Below, piece after piece: positions 56,001 through 63,307 of a stretch of DNA of 64,000 bases (positions are counted from its first letter, which is position 1; each line of letters starts with the position of its first letter). The notes under the pieces were generated by a model. That model had not been told where the DNA came from. It saw nothing but the letters and a program-made list of their open reading frames with translations, and made no database searches. Source of the stretch: Gammaproteobacteria bacterium (GTDB lineage: Bacteria > Pseudomonadota > Gammaproteobacteria > Ga0077536); contig JAJFJQ010000062.1 in NCBI GenBank assembly GCA_021773835.1, positions 391,254 through 455,253 of the forward strand, written 5' to 3'. A program made the translations under genes and the position numbers.

Positions 56001-56397
56001 TGTACCGAATAAGAATTTCATCACTGAGCGATTTGTAAACTGGACGCTGAGTGATCCAATAATTCGGGTAAAAATCAATATTGGGATCGCGTATGGGTCC
56101 GATGTCGAGACGGCCTTGAAAGTGATGTCAGATGCGACCAACGCACAAGAGAAAGTCTTGCGTGAACCGGCGGCGCAAGCGCTATTTTTGGGCTTTGGTG
56201 ACAGTTCGTTAGATTTTGAAATTCAGCTGTATATTCGCGACTTATCCGATCGGCTACCGGTAATTCATGGTGTTCATATGGCGGTAAACGAGGGCTTCGC
56301 AGAGGCCAATATTGAAATTCCGTTTCCGCAACGGGATCTGCACCTAAGGTCAATATCGTCAACCGTGACCGGGCTCGACAACTTGACCAACAGCTGA
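53029..56397 (+). CDS. Large mechanosensitive ion channel of the MscK/MscM type
   Basis: About 1122 aa. A signal peptide (cut after VTVHA) is followed by a long periplasmic coiled-coil region (residues ~25-480, rich in E, R, L). Then come about eleven helices and a C-terminal MscS channel domain: [35 protein letters not shown], then [19 protein letters not shown]. The length matches KefA/MscK and MscM. It should act as a pressure-release channel in hypo-osmotic shock. ATG at 53029 is preferred over GTG at 53017 because the signal peptide starts there. Confidence 0.93.
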   Translation: [1122 protein letters not shown]

Positions 56398-56518
56398 GCT
56401 GGGAACGCTAGGTGCTAATGCAATTGCGGTCGGTTGCAATGAAGCTAGTGTTGGAGATGACTTCCATTACACTAGCGATGGGGTTAAATGATTTTATTGC
56501 AACCAGGAGGACACGATT

Positions 56519-56893
56519 ATGCCAGCGCACAAACCAGAGCAAGTAAACGACTGCCTGATTGAGGCTATCAATAACGCCGACGTTGAAGCGGCATTGGCAA
56601 TGTACGAAAAAGACGCCGCCTTCGTAACGGAAGAGGGTACGGTCACTGGAACAGCCGCGGTCCGTCAGGTGATGGAAGCATTCATCGCGCTAAAACCAAA
56701 AATTAGCATGGTGGCGAAAGAAGCCGTTCAGACCGGTGACATTGCGGTGACCGGCGGGACTTGGAGCCTCACGGGGACAGGTCCGGACGGCGAGGTACTA
56801 GAGATGAGCGGCAAATCGGTTGAGGTTGTAAGACGCCAAGCCGACGGCACCTGGTTATTTGCGATCGATCTGCCGAACGGTGCAGAAGGCTGA
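56519..56893 (+). CDS. SnoaL/DUF4440-like NTF2-fold protein
   Basis: 124 aa with NTF2-like features: CLIEAINNADVEAALAMYEKDAAFVTEEG, then GTAAVRQVMEAFIALKPKI, and WSLTGTGPDGEVLEMSGKSVEVVRRQADGTWLFAIDLPNG at the end. Family members act as small hydrolases, isomerases or ligand binders; no active site is obvious. A good AGGAGG-like sequence (CAGGAGG) lies about 8 nt before the ATG. A 7-bp stem (56908-56914 with 56928-56934) follows 15 nt after the stop and may end the transcript. Confidence 0.82.
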   Translation: MPAHKPEQVNDCLIEAINNADVEAALAMYEKDAAFVTEEGTVTGTAAVRQVMEAFIALKPKISMVAKEAVQTGDIAVTGGTWSLTGTGPDGEVLEMSGKSVEVVRRQADGTWLFAIDLPNGAEG

Positions 56894-56907
56894 GGCTAAG
56901 CGTATCT

Positions 56908-56934
56908 ACCGCCGACAAAAAACTATCCGGCGGT
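56908..56934 (+). terminator. Possible terminator hairpin after the NTF2-like gene
   Basis: ACCGCCG (56908-56914) and CGGCGGT (56928-56934) form a perfect 7-bp stem with a 13-nt loop. There is no T tract, so it is weak evidence. Confidence 0.3.
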
Positions 56935-57409
56935 TGGTCAAATTCAGTGTGACAGAAGACGGTTAGTCTGAGATTAATTTCAATGGAGGCTCCCCATCGT
57001 GGGCGCGTATTAAACCCTGGGCATTGCACCACCGAAGGAAGCCCGGGCCGCTTTTGACGCCAACCGAGAGATGTGCACTAGTGAAACCTCGGGGCGTTTC
57101 GAAAGGCTGCCCTTTGTGGACGCATATCGAACTTGGGCTGCCAGTCGCGCGCCTGTTACGTTGCCATAAGTTCTAAAAACTGCGGTTGTCGTTTCTAAGC
57201 ACTGACCGCGCCAGACAACGGTCGAATGTCTCCTTCGCTCAGCAACAGACGTTCACGGGAAGGGGAGCTACTTCCGCTTTGTGCCCACAAGAGACATTCG
57301 CGCGTCGCCGAAGTTGGCTTGTCGCGAACCCCAAAGAGATCATTCCCTGCGACGAAGCCCAACAGGCCTATTAGGGTAGGCGGCAAGACAACTTCGCAAG
57401 GACGCGAAT
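56935..57409. other. Gene-poor stretch before the transposase remnant
   Basis: About 475 bp. No frame on either strand shows a family motif. The short open frames at 57186-57374 (+) and 57195-57386 (-) look like noise. The stretch may be mobile-element debris connected with the IS91-type fragment that follows. Confidence 0.35.
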
Positions 57410-57661
57410 ATGTTGCCGTTGCCTGCTGGCAGGGAAGCCAGTGAGAGCGTTGCTGCGCCGCGCTATGAACGCCATCACCCGGAACGTACCCTCCTTTACC
57501 AGCTTGTCGAAGAACACTATCCAGTGCTCAAGGCGCACCTCGCGGCGCAGGGAAGCACATTGCCAGGTTATGTCGAGCGCGAGCTCGATCGGGCCATGAG
57601 TATGTGGAAAGGCAACGGCGTTAATTCCAGTGACGCTCGAAATGATCGATCGAGCAGCTAG
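57410..57661 (+). pseudogene. IS91-family transposase, N-terminal fragment
   Basis: An 83-codon frame. RYERHHPERTLLYQLVEEHYPVLKAHLAAQGSTLPGYVERE matches the start of IS91-like transposases just before their zinc-binding region. After VEREL the similarity ends (DRAMSMWKGNGV) and the frame stops at 57659-57661. The zinc-finger and catalytic HUH/Tyr parts are absent. It is therefore a truncated remnant. It sits about 200 bp upstream of an orphan hydantoinase B gene. Confidence 0.7.
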
Positions 57662-57816
57662 ATTGTCGAAAATCTTTACAGCCACAAAAGGTCGTGGAAG
57701 TTGAGGTATCGTGCTATTTTTACTGGGTACTGTTTAGTGACTGCTCTAATTATTTGTGCTCGCGGGTTTCGTCGGCAGCCAGATACGATTTTAATGTTGA
57801 GAAGAAAATCAATCTA

Positions 57817-57834
57817 TACACATGTTAATGTGTA
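57817..57834 (+). promoter_or_regulatory. Palindromic operator candidate upstream of the hydantoinase B gene
   Basis: TACACAT-GTTA-ATGTGTA is a perfect 7-bp inverted repeat with a 4-bp spacer. It overlaps a TATACA (57815-57820) that could be a -10 element and ends 32 nt before the ATG. A repressor site is plausible; no regulator gene is nearby. Confidence 0.45.
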
Positions 57835-57866
57835 AGTCCGGTTTGGCATAAGCAGGAGTAGTTCGT

Positions 57867-59780
57867 ATGAGCACAGTCGAACCTGTTGAAAATTTCGCGT
57901 CAGAAAGCCCGATCTCGCTGCTACCGGACGGGGATATCGATCCGATCACCTTCTCGGTGATCCTGAACCGCTTTAATACCATAGCCAGGGAGATGACACT
58001 GACCCTGGAGTACACGGCCTGGACATCGATCTTGGCTTTGGCAAGAGACTTTTCGTGCGCCATCTATGACGCCAAGGCGCGTCAGGTATGCATGATGGAT
58101 GCCTTACCGGTCCACACCAATTCACTGCATGTGATCTTGAAGTCGATGGTCAAGGCTTTCGAAGGCAAGATTGAAGACGGAGATGTGATCGTTAGTAACG
58201 ATCCTTATAGTGGCAATACCCATGTGGGCGACTTCGTCACTGCGTGTCCGGTGTTCTACAAGGGTGAACACTTATTTTGGTCGGTAACCAAGGGGCACCA
58301 ACTCGACTGTGGCGCGTATGAGGCAACGAGTATTGCACCGAGTGCCAAGAACGTATGGCAGGAGGCCTTGCAGCTGCCGCCGATTAAGTTTTACGAACGT
58401 GGTGAGCCGCGGCAGGACGTCATCAACATGTACCTCGCGAACGTGCGTTACAAAGACATGCTGTATGGGGATCTAATGGCGCAGCTTGGTTCGATCTGGA
58501 ACGGCAAGCGACGCATGGTGGAACTCATCGACGAATACGGTCCGGACGAACTAACCCGCTACATCGATGCCATTCTTGATTATGCGAATCGGCGCACGAG
58601 TGATGAGATCCGTGCGATCCCTGATGGCAGCTATGTTGGTGAATCCTGGATCGATTCAGACGGGATGGGTAACACCAACCTGACCGTACGCGCGGAAGTA
58701 ACGGTCAAAGACGACCATGTTCACGTGGATTATTCCGGCAGCGCGCCACAGGGTGGCGGCGGCGTCAACGGTACGCAGGGGGTAATGGAAGCTTCCTCCG
58801 GGATCCCAGTTTTATGTGCAATTGATCCGGACATTCCACATAACGAGGGTTGTTTGCGTCACATCAGTTGTGAGGCGCCGGAAGGTTCGATTGTGAAAGC
58901 CAAATATCCGGCGGCAACCGCAATGGCGACCTTGACACCGGCAACGCAGGAAATGGAAGCGGTATGGAAGGCCCTAGCGCAGGCTACCCCCGACCGGACG
59001 TCAGCAGGTTACGGCAGCTTTCAATGTGCACCCTCGATTTCGGGTATTGATAACCGCGGCGACGAACCGGCCGAGTGGGCTGCAGTGTTCTTCAATGGCG
59101 CATCTGGCGGGGGTGCTTCGAAAAATGCTGATGGGTGGCCCTTGACGATGCTGTCATCGGCCTTGGGCGGTTTGAAGATTGGGAGCGTTGAGGTGCATGA
59201 ACTCCTCTACCCCTTAATGGTTGACTATTGTCAGATTGAGGCCGATTCCATGGGACAAGGCAAGACCATGGGAGGGGCAGGTATTCGTGTTGGCGTGCAG
59301 CCCTATGGAGCGCCAATGCATTGTTACAATTCTGGCGACGGTGCCTCAAATCCAGCTTTTGGTGTTTTCGGAGGTACCCCGGGTATCGGCGGCGGCAATT
59401 ACCGTGAAACCCTTGACGGCGGACACCGAGATTACTGCTCGGCCAAGGGCTACCTGCAGATTGAACCGGGACAACGCTGGGTTGGCGTATCTACAGGCGG
59501 CGGCGGTTTCGGAGATCCGCTTAAGCGTTCGGCGCAAAAGGTGTGCGAGCATGTGCGTGATGAGATCATTAGTTTTGACACGGCGCGTGACATTTATGGC
59601 GTGGTGCTTGACCCGGAGACCTTTGAGCTTGACCAAGTAGGGACCGAACAACTACGCGCTAAAATAACGGCTGACCGTGGCGAGGTGCCATTGACCGTGC
59701 CGACGAAAGCTGACGCCGCGACCTGGCTCGAAGAAAATATGCGTGATGGAGATAATTACCTACTTGACCCCATTTTGTAG
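57867..59780 (+). CDS. Hydantoinase B / oxoprolinase-family protein (HyuB)
   Basis: 637 aa. DPITFSVILNRFNTIAREMTLTLEYTAWTSIL, ALPVHTNSLHVILKSM, VIVSNDPYSGNTHVGDF and DYSGSAPQGGGGVNGTQGVMEA are the HyuB signatures. The usual enzyme needs a HyuA ATPase partner (N-methylhydantoinase, 5-oxoprolinase or acetone carboxylase), but none is present on either side. The upstream neighbour is a transposase fragment, so hyuA may have been lost or lies elsewhere. An AGGAG-type ribosome binding site (CAGGAG) precedes the ATG. Confidence 0.9.
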   Translation: MSTVEPVENFASESPISLLPDGDIDPITFSVILNRFNTIAREMTLTLEYTAWTSILALARDFSCAIYDAKARQVCMMDALPVHTNSLHVILKSMVKAFEGKIEDGDVIVSNDPYSGNTHVGDFVTACPVFYKGEHLFWSVTKGHQLDCGAYEATSIAPSAKNVWQEALQLPPIKFYERGEPRQDVINMYLANVRYKDMLYGDLMAQLGSIWNGKRRMVELIDEYGPDELTRYIDAILDYANRRTSDEIRAIPDGSYVGESWIDSDGMGNTNLTVRAEVTVKDDHVHVDYSGSAPQGGGGVNGTQGVMEASSGIPVLCAIDPDIPHNEGCLRHISCEAPEGSIVKAKYPAATAMATLTPATQEMEAVWKALAQATPDRTSAGYGSFQCAPSISGIDNRGDEPAEWAAVFFNGASGGGASKNADGWPLTMLSSALGGLKIGSVEVHELLYPLMVDYCQIEADSMGQGKTMGGAGIRVGVQPYGAPMHCYNSGDGASNPAFGVFGGTPGIGGGNYRETLDGGHRDYCSAKGYLQIEPGQRWVGVSTGGGGFGDPLKRSAQKVCEHVRDEIISFDTARDIYGVVLDPETFELDQVGTEQLRAKITADRGEVPLTVPTKADAATWLEENMRDGDNYLLDPIL

Positions 59781-59871
59781 CTGATCGGGGTATGGTCCTC
59801 GCGATGCGGACCAAACACGCCTATCGATCCGTTCATGTTACCAACCGCCGATCTGCAGATAAGGAGCGCCC

Positions 59872-59907
59872 ATGAGCGAACGAAAAGTACAGGACCTGGC
59901 CCGATGA
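59872..59907 (+). CDS. Possible 11-residue leader peptide coupled to the LLM gene
   Basis: ATG at 59872 follows a strong AAGGAG (59861-59866) and encodes MSERKVQDLAR-stop. Its TGA overlaps the LLM start codon (ATGA at 59904-59907). The LLM gene itself has no good ribosome binding site, so translational coupling is plausible. Alternatively it is the stump of a lost gene. Confidence 0.35.
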   Translation: MSERKVQDLAR

Positions 59908-60836
59908 AGGTCGGGCTGATGATGCCCCAGGGCGACGGTATGCGCGGACCGGGCACGCGTCGATGGAGCGAAGTGGCGGCGATGACGCGGCTCGCCGAGG
60001 ACACGGGTTTCGACTCCGTATGGGTCGTCGATCATTGGCTGTACCTGCTCGAAGGCGAGGAGAGCGCGCGTGGCTACTGGGAGGCCTGGACGCTGCTAAC
60101 GGCGATGGCGGCCATTACGACACGCGTCGAACTTGGCACGCTGGTGCTGGGTACCGGTTTTCGCAATCCCGCAATGCTCGCGAAAATGGCCGAGACGCTC
60201 GACGAAGTCAGCGGCGGGCGTCTGATCCTCGGCATCGGTGCAGGCTACCACCGCCACGAGTATCGCGCGTTCGGCTATCCCTTCGACAACAAGATCAGCA
60301 GGTTTGAGGAAGCTGTCCAGATCATGCACACGTTGCTCAAGCAGGGCACTGTCGATTTCGAGGGAGAGTACTACGCGGCACAGGCCTGCGAGTTGAAGCC
60401 TCGGGGCCCGCGGCCCGAGGGGCCGCCGCTCCTCATCGGTGGGAAGACGCCAAGAATGCTTACCATCGTTGCACGTTACGCCGACCAGTGGAATGCGTAT
60501 TACGACGCGACACGCAACACCATCGACGGTGCACGTACACTCATGGACAAGGTCGACGAAGCCTGCCGTGCAGCCGGTCGTGACCCGGCCGGGTTGTCGC
60601 GCACGGTCACGGTACTCGTCGCCGATGCCAGCGCGGATCCGTGGTGGACGCGTTTGCCCGGCGGGACCGATACGGACGCGATTGTGCCGCTGAACGGTGA
60701 GCCGGAGGCAATTGCCGAAGAACTCGCGGGCTACGCGGCGCTCGGTGTCTCGCATATCCAGATCTGTCTCGAGCCGACTACCCTCGAAGCGATCGAAAAC
60801 CTGGCACGGGCGGTTGAGCTATTGAAGCAAGCCTGA
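59904..60836 (+). CDS. LLM-class flavin-dependent oxidoreductase (luciferase-like)
   Basis: About 310 aa. MKVGLMMPQGD, LAEDTGFDSVWVVDHW, LGTLVLGTGFRNPAMLAKMAETLDEVSGGRLILGIGAGYHRHEY and PPLLIGGKTPRML are the bacterial luciferase-like monooxygenase landmarks. It uses reduced FMN or F420; the substrate is unknown. The start is the ATG at 59904, since the family start MKVGL lies there and the longer frame from 59835 lacks support. Base composition is markedly GC-richer than the HyuB gene upstream. Confidence 0.9.
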   Translation: MKVGLMMPQGDGMRGPGTRRWSEVAAMTRLAEDTGFDSVWVVDHWLYLLEGEESARGYWEAWTLLTAMAAITTRVELGTLVLGTGFRNPAMLAKMAETLDEVSGGRLILGIGAGYHRHEYRAFGYPFDNKISRFEEAVQIMHTLLKQGTVDFEGEYYAAQACELKPRGPRPEGPPLLIGGKTPRMLTIVARYADQWNAYYDATRNTIDGARTLMDKVDEACRAAGRDPAGLSRTVTVLVADASADPWWTRLPGGTDTDAIVPLNGEPEAIAEELAGYAALGVSHIQICLEPTTLEAIENLARAVELLKQA

Positions 60837-61232
60837 ACTGCGCCATGCCGATGGGGCACAGCGGGTAGACGCTACGGAGCTCGGCGTTGCGGTAGCGCCA
60901 GTCCCACATCCCCCCTACCTAGTGATCTGCACATCCGCCACCACACCCCCAGACACAAAAGGGACAGATTTATTTAAGCCGAGATGGATCTGCCCTCATT
61001 ATTGAAAAAATAAACGTGACACCTTTTTCCTATTTTCTGGCGCCCCAGTCTCAAAGTTCATGGATGCACCGAAACTATGCAGGAGGCGTTCGCACCGTGC
61101 ACGCGAACCTGCCCGGGGTGTCACCACGCGACCATGCGCGGTCCCTGCTTGTCTCCGATCACTGGTTCGTGTACCAGTGGCCGTGATCGCGTTAAGCTCC
61201 TGCAACAACGACTGCAGTGGAGGGTCAGTGCG
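60837..61232. other. Intergenic region with inverted AT-rich mobile-element scars
   Basis: About 400 bp. It holds an imperfect inverted pair: AAAAGGGACAGATTTATTTAA (60957-60977) and, on the other strand, a GGAAAAAGGTGTCACGTTTATTTT-type arm (61004-61030), only about 25 bp apart. This looks like the ends of a lost small transposon. The rest is GC-rich and probably holds the promoter of the PhyH-type gene, with GGAGG at 61219-61223 as its ribosome binding site. Confidence 0.4.
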
Positions 61233-62216
61233 ATGGCGAAGTCTCTTGTGAGTTTCGAGGCCGGCGAGGCGATCGAGGATATCGTCGAGGCGCTGAACCG
61301 CGACGGCGGGGTCATCATGCTGAATCTCGCCCCGCCCGAGCTGATGGACGAAGTCTACGACGAGATCCTCGCGAACAGCTCGGAGCACGAGCGGGCGGCC
61401 GGGGGCGATATCCTGTGGCCTGAGGGGAACAAGACCGTTGGCGGTCTCGCGGGGATCAGTTCGAAGTACGTCGAGCAGCTCGTGCTCCATCCGAAGATGC
61501 TTGAGATCGCCGATGCGATCCTGAAGCCCCAAGAGCCGATGTCGACGCGCCCGCCCGGGGTGGACGTCCCTGCAGCCGACGACGCCTGGCCCTATACCAG
61601 GTTTCGCCGCCTCGAGGTTGTCGACGACGGCCACGGCGGCAAGCAGTTGCGTGCGAACGGAACGGGTGACGCAGGCCCGTACTGTCACCACTACAATCTC
61701 GGTGCCACGGTCATGCTCGAGGTCGGCCGCGGTGCCGGAAACCAGTGCCTGCATCGCGAGACCGCGATCTATCAACCCTGGGTCGCTCATCTGCCGGAGA
61801 TCCGGGAATTCATCCTGTCGGTGAACTGGGCGGGCTCCGAGTTCCGATCCGACAACGGCGCGACGCGCGTCGTACCGGGCAGCAACCACTGGTCCGAGGA
61901 TCGGATCGCGCAGCCGGACGAAGTCGCCCACGCCGAGATGCCGAAAGGCTCCGCAGTCGCGTGGCTGTCGAGAACCCTGCACGGTTCCGGCGCGAGCGAG
62001 AAGGACGACGGGCGGCGCGCATTTTTTGCATCCTACATAGCGGACTGGGCGCGGCAGGAAGAGAACCAATACATCGCCGTGCCACCGGACGTCGCCACAA
62101 AGCTTTCACACCAGGGTCAACGGATCATCGGGTATCGCAGCAGCCCGAGCCTCGGGTGGGTGAAAGGACGGGATCAGGAGAATCTGCTCCGGGACGGGAA
62201 GAGCAGTCCGTTGTAG
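61233..62216 (+). CDS. PhyH-type Fe(II)/2-oxoglutarate dioxygenase
   Basis: About 327 aa. The phytanoyl-CoA dioxygenase superfamily pattern is visible: an N-terminal EALNRDGGVIMLNLAPPELMD, a likely metal H-x-E in QCLHRETAIYQPW, GATRVVPGSNHWSEDR in the core, and the distal histidine in SRTLHGSGAS followed by RRAFFASYIADW. Such enzymes hydroxylate or halogenate small molecules. ATG at 61233 is chosen because of GGAGG 10 nt upstream; the frame from 61077 adds no family sequence. It is GC-rich like the LLM gene. Confidence 0.88.
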   Translation: MAKSLVSFEAGEAIEDIVEALNRDGGVIMLNLAPPELMDEVYDEILANSSEHERAAGGDILWPEGNKTVGGLAGISSKYVEQLVLHPKMLEIADAILKPQEPMSTRPPGVDVPAADDAWPYTRFRRLEVVDDGHGGKQLRANGTGDAGPYCHHYNLGATVMLEVGRGAGNQCLHRETAIYQPWVAHLPEIREFILSVNWAGSEFRSDNGATRVVPGSNHWSEDRIAQPDEVAHAEMPKGSAVAWLSRTLHGSGASEKDDGRRAFFASYIADWARQEENQYIAVPPDVATKLSHQGQRIIGYRSSPSLGWVKGRDQENLLRDGKSSPL

Positions 62217-62290
62217 CCGCTGATCCGGCACAACAGCGCCGGGGTCGATCAAGGCTGGGATCACCGACAGCAAGTTTGGTGGCCTGGTAA

Positions 62291-62517
62291 ATGTCAGTCA
62301 TGCATGCATCATCGACTGGGATAAACTACTCACTGACAACTGGGGGGAAGAGGGTCCGTTAAAACCTCTGATCGGCGCATCCGAAGTGATCGCTGAAGCG
62401 ATACTAGAATACGAGCAAGCAGGTATTCCACATTTACAAAGGTGCCTGGAACCGACCGATACCAAAACCATAGAAGAGTTTGCCGCGGTTCTTGAAGCGG
62501 TGGATAAAACAAGTTAG
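62291..62517 (+). pseudogene. C-terminal fragment of a second LLM-class oxidoreductase
   Basis: In one frame ending at TAG 62515-62517 the sequence reads LIGASEVIAEAILEYEQAGI, PHLQRCLEPTDTKTIEEFA and AVLEAV. The intact LLM gene ends LNGEPEAIAEELAGYAALGV, SHIQICLEPTTLEAIENLA and RAVELL. The N-terminal flavin-binding part is missing and no start codon or family similarity exists upstream in the frame. It is AT-richer than the intact copy, so it is not a simple local duplication. It ends just before the GNAT gene. Confidence 0.65.
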
Positions 62518-62525
62518 GAGTTAGT

Positions 62526-63155
62526 ATGGAAATCGTTCAAGCGACCTCGGCGCATGTCGATAAATTTATCGATGACTTACCTGAGCTGGCGCATTCGACC
62601 GGTCCGGCCGCCTACGACTATCAATTTTTAAGCCGCAAATATTTGGACCCGGTCGTGCGATCCTCCTGGGCCACCGAAGGTAGCCTGTTCGGATTCGACG
62701 GCTGTCGACTTGCGATCGAGGGTGACGAACTTCTCGGGATCGAGGTCGGGTGGCCCGGCCCGGAGTTCCTACTCCGTAAAAAAGGCCTGGCATCGATATG
62801 GGGGCCATTGATCGAAGACGGCACCGTACCGCAGGATGATTTGGCCGAGATGGGTAAACGTACCTATTTGGCAAGTTATTTGAACGTCGCGATTCCAAGA
62901 CCGGTGCATTACATTCATGCCTTAGCCGTTAAGCCCGAACATCGCGGAAAGGGCATCGGTGCAGCGCTGGTGCGCCATGCCATGCAACTCGGCAAGGACG
63001 CGGGGCAACGCGGACTGCATCTGGACGTACTTTCAGACAATCCCGCGGTCGAATTTTACCGTGCGCTGGGTATGCAGTGTCTTGCGGAAACGCGCGCGCC
63101 GATTCCAAGCGAGCACGGTTGCCCGGTGGAAATGCGGATGGCGGTCGATTTTTGA
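62526..63155 (+). CDS. GNAT-family N-acetyltransferase
   Basis: 209 aa. The acetyl-CoA site is HALAVKPEHRGKGIGAALVRHAMQLGKDAG (motif A, R/Q-x-x-G-x-G/A), followed by GLHLDVLSDNPAVEFYRALGM as the terminal motif. The N-terminal ~100 residues are less conserved and may define the acceptor. An AGGAG sequence at 62516-62520 provides a good ribosome binding site. The acceptor is unknown. Confidence 0.9.
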   Translation: MEIVQATSAHVDKFIDDLPELAHSTGPAAYDYQFLSRKYLDPVVRSSWATEGSLFGFDGCRLAIEGDELLGIEVGWPGPEFLLRKKGLASIWGPLIEDGTVPQDDLAEMGKRTYLASYLNVAIPRPVHYIHALAVKPEHRGKGIGAALVRHAMQLGKDAGQRGLHLDVLSDNPAVEFYRALGMQCLAETRAPIPSEHGCPVEMRMAVDF

Positions 63156-63307
63156 CTGCACGAGCCATTGTCATCGGCAAAGATATTTCTCACGCGTTTC
63201 GAACAACAATCATTTCTGAACAGCGTGGCGCTACTGAATGTTCTGCGACAGGAACCAGAAGTTTATTCGGTTGCGCACGGGACAGGGGACACTGATAAGT
63301 TAATCAA

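Noticed and set aside
57186..57386. Two short overlapping frames, one on each strand, before the IS91 remnant
   Set aside because: Both are about 60 codons with no family similarity I can name; probably decayed mobile-element DNA.
60096..60755. Reverse-strand frame of 219 codons inside the LLM gene
   Set aside because: It is antisense to a clear LLM gene and has arginine-rich, motif-free sequence, as expected from GC-rich shadow frames.
60999..62069. Long reverse-strand frame of 356 codons
   Set aside because: It lies antisense to the PhyH-type gene in GC-rich DNA, is rich in R, G and V and has no family motif. The forward gene has clear motifs and a good ribosome binding site.
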